The translations under genes were made by a program, and so were the position numbers. The notes beneath the pieces are model-generated. The model saw only the letters and a list, made by a program, of their open reading frames with translations, was not told where the DNA came from and did not search any database. This document shows positions 8,433 through 15,495 of a DNA stretch of 64,000 nt, one piece after another (the stretch's first letter is position 1; each line of letters opens with the position of its first letter). The stretch covers positions 124,001 through 188,000 of the forward strand of contig JAIXUN010000002.1 in NCBI GenBank assembly GCA_027483535.1, read 5' to 3'. Source of the DNA: a bacterium. GTDB taxonomy: Bacteria; Armatimonadota; Fimbriimonadia; Fimbriimonadales; Fimbriimonadaceae.

Positions 8433-10391
8433 ATGGATACCAACTCGTTAGTCACATTTCTGTTTGTTATTGCGGTGACGGTGGCAACCGTCTGGCTCGG
8501 GGTTCGAGCCACGAAAGGGTCGAAGTCGACAGGCGATTTCTTCGTCGCGGGTCGATCCGTCAACGTCTTTTGGAACGCCTCCGCGATCTCTGGCGAGTAC
8601 CTCAGCGCGGCGAGTTTCATGGGCATTGCGGGCCTGGTGATGAAGAACGGCTACGACGCCCTTTGGTATCCGGTTGGGTACGCCGCGGGGTATCTGTTCT
8701 TGCTGCTGTTCATCGCCGGACCCCTGCGCAGATTCGGGGCCTACACCATTCCCGACTTCGCCGAGGGCCGCTTCGATAGTCCGGCGTTTCGAAAGATCGC
8801 GGTTTCGTTTGTCCTCTTCATTGGGTTCTTCTACACGATGCCCCAAATGAAAGGGGCGGGCATCACCATGGCGTCCATTCTCAATTGGCCGTACGCGGTG
8901 GGGATTCTCGTCGTCGGCGCGGTGATCACGTTCAACGTCGCGGTGGGCGGCATGAAGGGAATCACGCTGGTGCAGGCCTTCCAGTACTGGGTGAAGGTGT
9001 TCGCCATTGCGGTGCCATTCTTTGTGGTGTCGGCGATGATCCAGGGGAACACCCAGGCAATGGCTCACGCCGCAGAAGGGACCAAACCGCCGATGGTTGC
9101 CACCGATACGGTGGTCTCTTTGAAAGGAAAAACTGCCGCACCGAATAATGCTCTGTCTCTGCCCGTCGGCTCGATCGTGCTCACGTTCGAGACGGATACG
9201 GAGATCGGCAAGGTCGGTCCGGCTAAGAAGGGAACCGAGTTTGCCCCCATTCAGCCCGCCGACCCGAAAGGCACCGTCTTGCCAACCGATGCTGTCTCGT
9301 TCCCTTGGAAGATTCAAAAGGGTCAAAGCGTTCAGGTTCCCCTTGCGGTGGAGATGGTGAACGGCGAGCCAAGCGGCAAACCCGTGGCGCTCAAACTCGA
9401 GTTCGATAAACCCGCGAAGTTCAAGATCAGCGACGACCAAGGTCAAGCGGTGGCGGCTCCCAACGCGCCGAAAGATGCGGATTGGCTTAACCCGTTTGGA
9501 CCCATGACCGCCAAGCACGGATTCCCGCTGCTCACCACCTACTCGCTCATCATTGCGTTGGTATGCGGAACGGCGGGTCTGCCCCACATTCTGGTTCGGT
9601 TCTATACCAATCCAGATGGCAAATCGGCGAAGCGAACCACTTTGCTGGTGATGATCTTCCTGGGTGTGTTCTATGTGTTCACGCCTATGTGGGGAGCCAT
9701 TGGCAGATACACCATGCCCGCTCTCTACGCAGGCAACGTCACCGACAGCGTGGTCATCAAGCTACCGACCATGGTGGACAACCCGATGCTCGGGGCGATC
9801 TTGAGCGGTGTCACCAGTGCGGGTGCGTTCGCGGCGTTCATGTCCACCTTTTCAGGACTGCTGGTGAGCATGAGCAGCGCGTTCGCTCACGACATCTACG
9901 GCAAGATTCTGCGACCCGAGGCCTCCACCGAATCACGACTCAAAGCGTTCAAGGTGGCGGCGGTGGTCGTCGGCGTTGTATCCATGGGACTCGGCCTATT
10001 GGTGGAAACGTTTGATATCGCGACCATGGTCGGCTGGGCGTTTGCCATCGGTGCGGCGTCTTACTTCCCGCTGTTGCTTTTAGGTAGCTGGTGGAAGGGG
10101 CTGACCGCTAAGGGTGCGGCTACGGGCATGCTGGTCGGCGGTCTCACTTCGCTTGCGGCGATCGTCACCACCATGCTGGTCGATCGAAAGGTGATTCAGC
10201 TCGAGCTCCCCGGCTTGGCTAAGGCGCTGATGGAGCAACCCGCCATTTGGGGTGTGCCGCTCTCCATGGTGCTCATGTTCGTGGTGAGCAAAGCCACCGC
10301 GGGTGATGTGCCGAAGGATATCGACTGGAAGATGCTGCGGCTTCACGCTCCCGAGGCGCTGGGCTACAGCAAGAACTACGTCGATCACTAG
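8433..10391 (+). CDS. Sodium:solute symporter (ActP-like, monocarboxylate type) with large loop insert
   Basis: 652 aa. The SSS-family core is clear: STGDFFVAGRSVNVFWNASA near the N-terminus, then SGEYLSAASFMG, and GTAGLPHILVRFYTNPDGKS after the insert, with about 13 membrane helices. This subfamily imports acetate or related carboxylates with Na+. It differs from E. coli ActP by a soluble segment at roughly residues 206-350, predicted outside, rich in beta-forming residues and charged (for example LTFETDTEIGKVGPAKKGTE). The frame stays open across it and composition does not change. The gene overlaps functionally with DUF485 at 7971. Confidence 0.87.
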   Translation: MDTNSLVTFLFVIAVTVATVWLGVRATKGSKSTGDFFVAGRSVNVFWNASAISGEYLSAASFMGIAGLVMKNGYDALWYPVGYAAGYLFLLLFIAGPLRRFGAYTIPDFAEGRFDSPAFRKIAVSFVLFIGFFYTMPQMKGAGITMASILNWPYAVGILVVGAVITFNVAVGGMKGITLVQAFQYWVKVFAIAVPFFVVSAMIQGNTQAMAHAAEGTKPPMVATDTVVSLKGKTAAPNNALSLPVGSIVLTFETDTEIGKVGPAKKGTEFAPIQPADPKGTVLPTDAVSFPWKIQKGQSVQVPLAVEMVNGEPSGKPVALKLEFDKPAKFKISDDQGQAVAAPNAPKDADWLNPFGPMTAKHGFPLLTTYSLIIALVCGTAGLPHILVRFYTNPDGKSAKRTTLLVMIFLGVFYVFTPMWGAIGRYTMPALYAGNVTDSVVIKLPTMVDNPMLGAILSGVTSAGAFAAFMSTFSGLLVSMSSAFAHDIYGKILRPEASTESRLKAFKVAAVVVGVVSMGLGLLVETFDIATMVGWAFAIGAASYFPLLLLGSWWKGLTAKGAATGMLVGGLTSLAAIVTTMLVDRKVIQLELPGLAKALMEQPAIWGVPLSMVLMFVVSKATAGDVPKDIDWKMLRLHAPEALGYSKNYVDH

Positions 10392-10415
10392 GTTGGCGTA
10401 ACTAGGATGAGAAGG

Positions 10416-10448
10416 AAAGGGGCCGGCTTAATCGCCGACCCCTTCTTT
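10416..10448. terminator. Likely bidirectional terminator between symporter and Cys-rich gene
   Basis: A GC-rich hairpin (aaggggccggc, loop, gccgacccctt; one G-U type mismatch) sits between the convergent symporter (stop 10391) and the micro-protein gene ending at 10461. A T-rich stretch follows on the plus strand. Confidence 0.6.
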
Positions 10449-10460
10449 GTTGCAGTTACG

Positions 10461-10691
10461 CTATTCGCAGGCGCTGCACTTGTCGTAATAGAACGAGACT
10501 CCGCCGTTACCCGAGCACGCCGCCGAGCAGAGGGTTCCGTTGTAGTCGGACCCGTCGTTACAGCGGGCGCATGCCACTGGACAATCGGAATCGTCGCTTC
10601 CGCCACCGGGCGAACAGCCAGGTGCTTCGCCGCAACCGATGGTGATGATATAGGCCGAGATCAACCCGGCAAGGACGTAGATTTTCCTCAT
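10461..10691 (-). CDS. Cys-rich secreted micro-protein 1
   Basis: 76 aa. A signal peptide (MRKIYVLAGLISAYIITIG) is followed at once by Cys, so it may be a lipoprotein, although position -3 is not ideal. The mature part is small, acidic and Cys-rich: CPVACARCNDGSDY, then LCSAACSGNGGVSFYYDKC and CE at the end. The Cys pattern CxxC...CSxxC...CxxC suits disulfides or a small metal site. AGGGAG lies upstream of the ATG. It is a duplicate of the gene at 10833-11042. No modification or transport enzyme is adjacent. Family unknown. Confidence 0.75.
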   Translation of the reverse strand: MRKIYVLAGLISAYIITIGCGEAPGCSPGGGSDDSDCPVACARCNDGSDYNGTLCSAACSGNGGVSFYYDKCSACE

Positions 10692-10766
10692 TTTTTCTCC
10701 CTGAACCTCGCCGTTGTGACGGGTTCGTGCTTGGAACGGGTCGGGAGAGTGCGGGTTTCGTGGCCG

Positions 10767-10816
10767 AAAAAAGGAAAGGGTCGGAAGTCCCTTTCAGAAC
10801 TTCCGACCCTTTCCTT
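10767..10816 (-). terminator. Strong intrinsic terminator after Cys-rich gene 2
   Basis: A perfect 18-bp stem (10771-10788 pairing with 10799-10816) with a 10-nt loop. On the minus strand it is followed by six T (A-run 10767-10772). It lies 17 nt beyond the stop codon at 10833, so the two micro-protein genes are probably transcribed separately. Confidence 0.92.
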
Positions 10817-10832
10817 CACGTTTTCTGGCAGA

Positions 10833-11042
10833 TTACTCGGCGCAGAAATCGCACTTGTCGTAATAGAACGAAACGCCGCCGTTGCCGCTACAAGCGGAAG
10901 AGCACAGCGATCCTTCGTAGTCGGAACCGTCGTTGCAGCGAGCGCATCGCGAATCTGTGTCGGATCCCTGATCACAACCCTCGTTCCCCGCGAGGATCAT
11001 GAACGAGCCGATAAGCGCGGCCAAAATGTAAACCTTTCTCAT
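10833..11042 (-). CDS. Cys-rich secreted micro-protein 2
   Basis: 69 aa from ATG 11042, chosen because GGAGGG sits ideally upstream; the longer frame has no ribosome site. The signal peptide MRKVYILAALIGSFMILAG is followed by NEGC. The mature region repeats the core of its neighbour: CARCNDGSDYEGSLC, SSACSGNGGVSFYYDKC, then FCAE. Identity in the last 35 residues is high in protein and DNA, so this is a recent tandem duplication. It is divergent from the haloperoxidase-like gene at 11166. Confidence 0.77.
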   Translation of the reverse strand: MRKVYILAALIGSFMILAGNEGCDQGSDTDSRCARCNDGSDYEGSLCSSACSGNGGVSFYYDKCDFCAE

Positions 11043-11165
11043 ATTTCCCTCCACCCCAATTTCTTGGTGAATACAAAAACTTAGCATCTTCCGCTTTTCG
11101 TGTCAACGCAAAGCCCACGGCGAGTTCGATCTGCATTTGGCACGAATCCTGCAGCCTCCCTTTGC

Positions 11166-12491
11166 ATGAGCGGTTTCGCGAATGCTTTTTGGTATCGAAT
11201 TGGGCTTGGGGGCCTTGTGATGGGGGCCATCGTCACGTCTGCAGTTGCTTCCGACGAGGCGGTCTTCTGGAATCAGGTGGCACTGGAGACCATCAAGTCA
11301 ACCAATACTGCGCCCCCCATGGCGGCAAGAAACCTTGCCATTGCATCGATTGCCTCTTATGATGCGGTGAATTCCATCGAGCGAATCGGAAAGGCGTACG
11401 TTTTCAAAGACAACTACTCCGGAGCCGATGCACGAGCCGCCGTTGCCGAGGCGAACTACCGAACTCTGCGGACCCTTTTCCCCACCCGGGCAACTCAGCT
11501 CAGCCAGATCTATCAGCAGCGTCTCGACCTGCTCGGTTCGGGCACATCTATCGAACAAGGTCTAGAAGCGGGAAGACGCTCGGCCGCAGCCATTTTGAAC
11601 CGCCGAGACAATGACGGTGCGTATGTGAACCTGGGTCCGTACATGGGCTCGAACGATCCCGGGAAGTGGCGCCCAACGGATAACGGTCTCCCTGGCGCGC
11701 TGCCTCATTGGCGAGACGTTGCCACGTTTTCTATGAATTCGAATCGCCAATTTGATGGCGGAACGGCACCTATCCTAAGCAGCGCGAAGTACGCCGAGTC
11801 CCTGAGCGAGGTGAAGCTCCTCGGATCGGCCACGAGCGTTCTTCGAACCGCCGATCAGACGGAAACGGCGTACTTCTGGAGAGCGGGCGGGAACAGCTAC
11901 ACCCCTCCCGGTCAGTGGAATCAGGTCGCTCAGACCATCGGGCAGAATCGGGGGAACACCCTCGCCGATAACGTCCGAATGTTTGGCGCGCTCAACACCT
12001 CGCTTGCAGATGCGGGCATCGCAGCGTGGGAGGTGAAGTACTCCGACGAGATGTGGCGACCCGAAACCGCGATTCGGCTTGCCGATCAAGACGGCAACGG
12101 TGGCACCGCACCCGATCTCACCTGGAATCCGCTGTTGCCAACTCCCAATCACCCTTCATGCGTGAGCGGGCACTCCACCTTCTCTGGCGCGGCGGCGGCG
12201 AGCCTTGCCGCGTTGTACGGCGACAATCAGACGTTCTCGTTTACAGACGACACGTACGGCATCACCCGGCACTTCAACTCGTTTAGCCAAGCGATGGACG
12301 AGGCAGGGATGAGCCGGATTTACGGCGGCATTCACTTTTCGTTTGATAACGAGATTGGAAAGTCTTTGGGTTGGCAGATTGGGAAGCACGTTGTGGCAAC
12401 AACGTTCCAAGCCGTCCCAGAACCGATCACGATTCTTGGGCTAGGCTTGGCGACGGCAGGCGTTATCTCTCGTCGTCGCCGAAAGCGGTAG
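11166..12491 (+). CDS. Vanadium-haloperoxidase/PAP2-like protein with PEP-CTERM anchor
   Basis: 441 aa from ATG 11166; GTG 11100 is an alternative, and neither has a clear ribosome site. A signal peptide ends near VTSAVAS. Active-site blocks of the vanadium chloroperoxidase/acid phosphatase superfamily are in order: KYSDEMWRPETAIRL (Lys and Arg), PSCVSGHSTFSG (Ser-Gly-His) and SRIYGGIHFSFDNEIG (Arg and His). The C-terminus VPEPITILGLGLATAGVISR plus an Arg-rich tail is a PEP-CTERM sorting signal, removed by an exosortase encoded elsewhere. It is likely an envelope enzyme, either a phosphatase or a haloperoxidase. Confidence 0.88.
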   Translation: MSGFANAFWYRIGLGGLVMGAIVTSAVASDEAVFWNQVALETIKSTNTAPPMAARNLAIASIASYDAVNSIERIGKAYVFKDNYSGADARAAVAEANYRTLRTLFPTRATQLSQIYQQRLDLLGSGTSIEQGLEAGRRSAAAILNRRDNDGAYVNLGPYMGSNDPGKWRPTDNGLPGALPHWRDVATFSMNSNRQFDGGTAPILSSAKYAESLSEVKLLGSATSVLRTADQTETAYFWRAGGNSYTPPGQWNQVAQTIGQNRGNTLADNVRMFGALNTSLADAGIAAWEVKYSDEMWRPETAIRLADQDGNGGTAPDLTWNPLLPTPNHPSCVSGHSTFSGAAAASLAALYGDNQTFSFTDDTYGITRHFNSFSQAMDEAGMSRIYGGIHFSFDNEIGKSLGWQIGKHVVATTFQAVPEPITILGLGLATAGVISRRRRKR

Positions 12492-12544
12492 GCGTTCCCC
12501 CGGTTAGCGGCTGCGATAGGGGGCTTTGGGAGATACTGATCGCG

Positions 12545-12988
12545 ATGTCTCTCCCAGAGCCCTCTAATAGCGAGAGTCGGTTGCCACCCGTGGGCCAAAC
12601 CGTGATCTTCCTTCCCGTACCCTCGCTGGAAGATCAGCACGCGTTCTACCACGGGGTGCTCCAAATGGAACTCGCGTTGGACCAAGGAGTTTGTCGGATC
12701 TATCGGGCGAAGGCAGGATCGTTCTTTGGATTCTGCAGGCAGAGCGGGGCAGCCCCCGGTTCTCACGTAGGTTCTCCTGATGTGGTGACCGATGGTCCCA
12801 TCCTGACCCTCGTGTCAGAAGATGTGGACGGCTGGTACGACCACTGTTTAAAGAGTAGTGTTAAGGTCGACGGTCCGCCGCGCCTTAATGCGAAGTATCA
12901 GATTTACCATTTTTTTGCTTTTGATCCAGCGGGCTATCGAGTAGAGGTTCAACGTTTTGAAGATCCTCGGTGGAATTCGCAAGGCTAA
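12545..12988 (+). CDS. VOC/glyoxalase-superfamily protein
   Basis: 147 aa from ATG 12545; the longer open frame upstream overlaps the previous gene and was not used. Paired beta-alpha-beta-beta-beta modules are visible: TVIFLPVPSLEDQHAFYHGV with LQMELALDQG, and a second module ending FFAFDPAGYRVEVQRFEDP. The final Glu-type metal position (EVQRF) is kept. The family includes glyoxalases, dioxygenases and resistance proteins; the specific substrate cannot be told. The next gene is 103 nt downstream. Confidence 0.75.
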   Translation: MSLPEPSNSESRLPPVGQTVIFLPVPSLEDQHAFYHGVLQMELALDQGVCRIYRAKAGSFFGFCRQSGAAPGSHVGSPDVVTDGPILTLVSEDVDGWYDHCLKSSVKVDGPPRLNAKYQIYHFFAFDPAGYRVEVQRFEDPRWNSQG

Positions 12989-13069
12989 CGAACAATTAGT
13001 TTTGCTTTGCCTGAAAAGGATAAGTGTTAAGGCTTAAGGGATAAAGACCTAATCGGTAACGGGCGATCT

Positions 13070-13087
13070 CTGTGATAAGTATCACAG
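13070..13087. promoter_or_regulatory. CRP/FNR-type operator overlapping the ribosome-binding region
   Basis: A perfect dyad with 8-bp arms (CTGTGATA, 2-bp centre, TATCACAG). It contains the classical TGTGA-N6-TCACA consensus. It ends 3 nt before the ATG at 13091, where a repressor would block, or an RNA hairpin would mask, initiation. Confidence 0.55.
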
Positions 13088-13090
13088 TTC

Positions 13091-14083
13091 ATGAACCTTG
13101 GCACGGGTATCAAGATCATCGGGAACATCGGCGTCGTCGCCATCTTTTTTGGGGCGGTTCATGTTGTCAACCGGAGTCGGACCGCGTTCGATTTGTCCGG
13201 AAACGGGGGCGACTTCAAGCTTCCGGTACGATCCTCTCTGGCGTACCGCGTTCCTGCCAAGGCCTTTCAGTTTTTGAGCGTGGACGGTCCCTTTCGGGTG
13301 AAAGTGTCGCGTGGCAGCCACCTCCCGGTCAAAGTTGCGTTCCACCCAGAAGCGAGTCGATTGATCCAGTTCGAGCACTCCGACTCTGGGCTGAGAGTGA
13401 AATGGAAGGGCGCCCCGACTCGGTCTAAGTTGATTGAACTGGAGGTCTCGGCTCCTAATCTGGCTGAAATTCGGGTGAATGGACGCTCGGTTTTACAGAT
13501 GGAGCGAAGCGATTTTCCCACGCTGAGGGTCATTGGCGAGGGGTATTCGAAGATCGAGATCGGAGAGTCTAGAAACACGCTGTTGGCGGAGCTAACCGGA
13601 TACGCTCAGTTGAAGACGCATTGTCAACAGTCGGTTAATCTTGACCTAAAAATTCAAGATTCGGCCGCCGCTACCATCTCTGGATTCACCCAGAATCTCA
13701 CCGCAAAGTTAGACGGTAACGCGCAGCTAAAGGCTCAAAGCACGCCGTTATCTGTAGGCAGGGCAAACGTTCAGACCTTTGCCGATTCGCGAGCGAGGTT
13801 CAAGGAGATCGGTCGTCTAGATTCTTGGACATTTGGTAGATCTTGCATTGCCATAGATTCCAATCCTTCTGCTCTCACCTGTCGAGCGTACGAAGACGGA
13901 GTGTTGGTCGTGAAGGGAGAGCCCAAAGTGTGGGCCCACGATTCCAAGCTCCGGGCAACTTCAAAGAGCGTGGCCCGGTCTGTCGCCGAGAAGGTCAATC
14001 GGACCTTGAACCCGCTGCTCACGGCTCACAATGGCAAACCTGCGAGTCGCACAATGGCAAGCAAAGTGGGCCGAGCCGGCTAA
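13091..14083 (+). CDS. Secreted GIN-domain (DUF2807) protein, putative adhesin
   Basis: 330 aa. A membrane or signal helix spans about residues 8-25 (IIGNIGVVAIFFGAVHVV). The body is a beta-helix-like head-GIN domain: FQFLSVDGPFRVKVSRGS, HSDSGLRVKWKG, IELEVSAPNLAEIRVNGRS, then regular short strands (SKIEIGES, AQLKTHCQQS, AQLKAQST). These proteins are exported and may bind surface or matrix polymers. The C-terminus is basic and low complexity. There is no Shine-Dalgarno; instead the CRP-like dyad occupies that position. It converges with the HD-domain gene, 8 nt away. Confidence 0.75.
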   Translation: MNLGTGIKIIGNIGVVAIFFGAVHVVNRSRTAFDLSGNGGDFKLPVRSSLAYRVPAKAFQFLSVDGPFRVKVSRGSHLPVKVAFHPEASRLIQFEHSDSGLRVKWKGAPTRSKLIELEVSAPNLAEIRVNGRSVLQMERSDFPTLRVIGEGYSKIEIGESRNTLLAELTGYAQLKTHCQQSVNLDLKIQDSAAATISGFTQNLTAKLDGNAQLKAQSTPLSVGRANVQTFADSRARFKEIGRLDSWTFGRSCIAIDSNPSALTCRAYEDGVLVVKGEPKVWAHDSKLRATSKSVARSVAEKVNRTLNPLLTAHNGKPASRTMASKVGRAG

Positions 14084-14091
14084 GCAGTCTG

Positions 14092-14781
14092 TTAGGAAAG
14101 GGAAACGCCGTTGACCTGAAGCGTGAAGTCGTACCCAAGCGTTCTCGCGGCGGATCGGCACATCACCATACGGCTCAGGAAGATTTCGAAGTACTCCATC
14201 ACCGAAGCCTGCTTGGTGTCGATTTCGAGCGTGAGACAAATCTGGCGAGTCTCGTTGAGTAACTCCACACGGCTCTTTTGAACGGCGGCATTCACGCGGT
14301 CGTGAATGTCATAGGTTTCCAAGATGGGGTTTTGCACCCGGCTAAAGTGTACGTCCGACTTGTCGGCAATGATCAGGGCGGCGCTCATCGAGCTAATCGG
14401 CATTCCGGTCGACTCTTCGTGGTTACCGATCGCGCCGATCACGGGTGCAATCTCGGCCGCATCCATGCCCATCTCGTTCAGGATCGTCCACGCGATGACA
14501 CCACCATGCATCGGGTGATTGGTTCGGTGGACCACGTTGCCGATGTCGTGCAAGTAGGCCGCGATTTGACCCAGTTCGATGTCTCGGGGATCCGAGCCGA
14601 TGTTCTCCAAGATGTAGCGGGTGATGGACGAAACAATGCCCACGTGCCGATGACCGTGCTCGGTGTAACCCATTGCGCGCAGCACTTCGTTAGCGCCATC
14701 AATGAGTTTGCGCACCTTTGGATTCGCTTTAACCTCTTTAAGGGTAATCGGCTTCGGTCCAACAACGGCGATGGGTTCCAT
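14092..14781 (-). CDS. HD-domain phosphohydrolase
   Basis: 229 aa. Metal ligands of the HD superfamily can be followed: TEHGHRHVGIVSS, AAYLHDIGNVVHRTNHPMHG (the HD pair plus two further His), then IGNHEE and IIADKSDVHFSR (late Asp). The family contains nucleotide and cyclic-nucleotide phosphohydrolases. No GAF or receiver domain is fused here, and the substrate is unknown. It is last in a minus-strand set after the helicase and a lipoprotein, 54 nt from the latter. Confidence 0.82.
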   Translation of the reverse strand: MEPIAVVGPKPITLKEVKANPKVRKLIDGANEVLRAMGYTEHGHRHVGIVSSITRYILENIGSDPRDIELGQIAAYLHDIGNVVHRTNHPMHGGVIAWTILNEMGMDAAEIAPVIGAIGNHEESTGMPISSMSAALIIADKSDVHFSRVQNPILETYDIHDRVNAAVQKSRVELLNETRQICLTLEIDTKQASVMEYFEIFLSRMVMCRSAARTLGYDFTLQVNGVSLS

Positions 14782-14835
14782 ATTTGTGATTATGGGAAGT
14801 TCGCTCTAGATCGTTTCGATTGTTGACGAAATGTC

Positions 14836-15489
14836 CTAACGCGGGCGACTTTTTGCCATTGCCGGTGGGACCGTTTTTGAACTGATCAGTTGCAGAGCGA
14901 CAATAAGGTTCCGGTTGGTCCTTTGCTCTTGTTGAACAATCCCGTATCCCGGTCGAAACCAAGTGCGAAGTTCAATTTGAGCCGATTTCGACCGGATCAA
15001 GATATCGGTCCGGATGGCATCGATGGACTCTCCGGCAATGTCGACCTTCGTCTTCGACTGGGAGATCGTCGCCGAGGCGGGGCGATCGTAACCGAACGAT
15101 CTCAGGCTGCCTGTCCAGGCCCAGTTTTTGGGCTTCGATTCGTTCTTCAGTCGCGTATCGAGCAGGGGGAGGGGTGGTTCGAACGAGGAGTTGGCGAACT
15201 TGGACGCGATGAGCTTCCCATCCTCATAGACAAGGTGGGACGTTCCAAGTGGGCCTTCTAACTTGTATCCCTCGGTCTTGGAGACAGGGACTCTGCCAAC
15301 CACCCTCACGGGCTCCACAAACTTTTGAAAACCCGCACTTACGGCGTAGGTCCACTCTCTGCCCAGGTCGAGTGGCATCGGGTTTGGCGCCGCACTGCAA
15401 CCGTTGAGATTGAGCGCGATCCCAAAGAGCCCAAGCACAGCAACGTGCTGCTTGATTCTTGTGCGGAGGCTCGGGTGGTTGCGGTTCAT
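14836..15489 (-). CDS. Uncharacterised lipoprotein
   Basis: 217 aa. A basic N-terminus and hydrophobic helix lead to the lipobox LNGC (about residues 28-31), so it is exported and lipid-anchored. The mature part contains LGREWTYAVSAGFQKFVEP and strands resembling DUF-type periplasmic lipoproteins; no catalytic signature was seen. AAAGGG lies just upstream of ATG 15489. The gene starts 6 nt after the helicase stop, so it is probably co-transcribed. No functional link to the helicase is apparent. Confidence 0.72.
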   Translation of the reverse strand: MNRNHPSLRTRIKQHVAVLGLFGIALNLNGCSAAPNPMPLDLGREWTYAVSAGFQKFVEPVRVVGRVPVSKTEGYKLEGPLGTSHLVYEDGKLIASKFANSSFEPPLPLLDTRLKNESKPKNWAWTGSLRSFGYDRPASATISQSKTKVDIAGESIDAIRTDILIRSKSAQIELRTWFRPGYGIVQQEQRTNRNLIVALQLISSKTVPPAMAKSRPR

Positions 15490-15495
15490 GGCCCT

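Noticed and set aside
8448-9587. A 379-codon minus-strand frame inside the symporter
   Set aside because: His/Arg-rich shadow of a clear membrane-protein gene.
10407-11084. 225-codon plus-strand frame across the two Cys-rich genes
   Set aside because: Crosses a perfect terminator and is antisense to two genes with signal peptides and ribosome sites.
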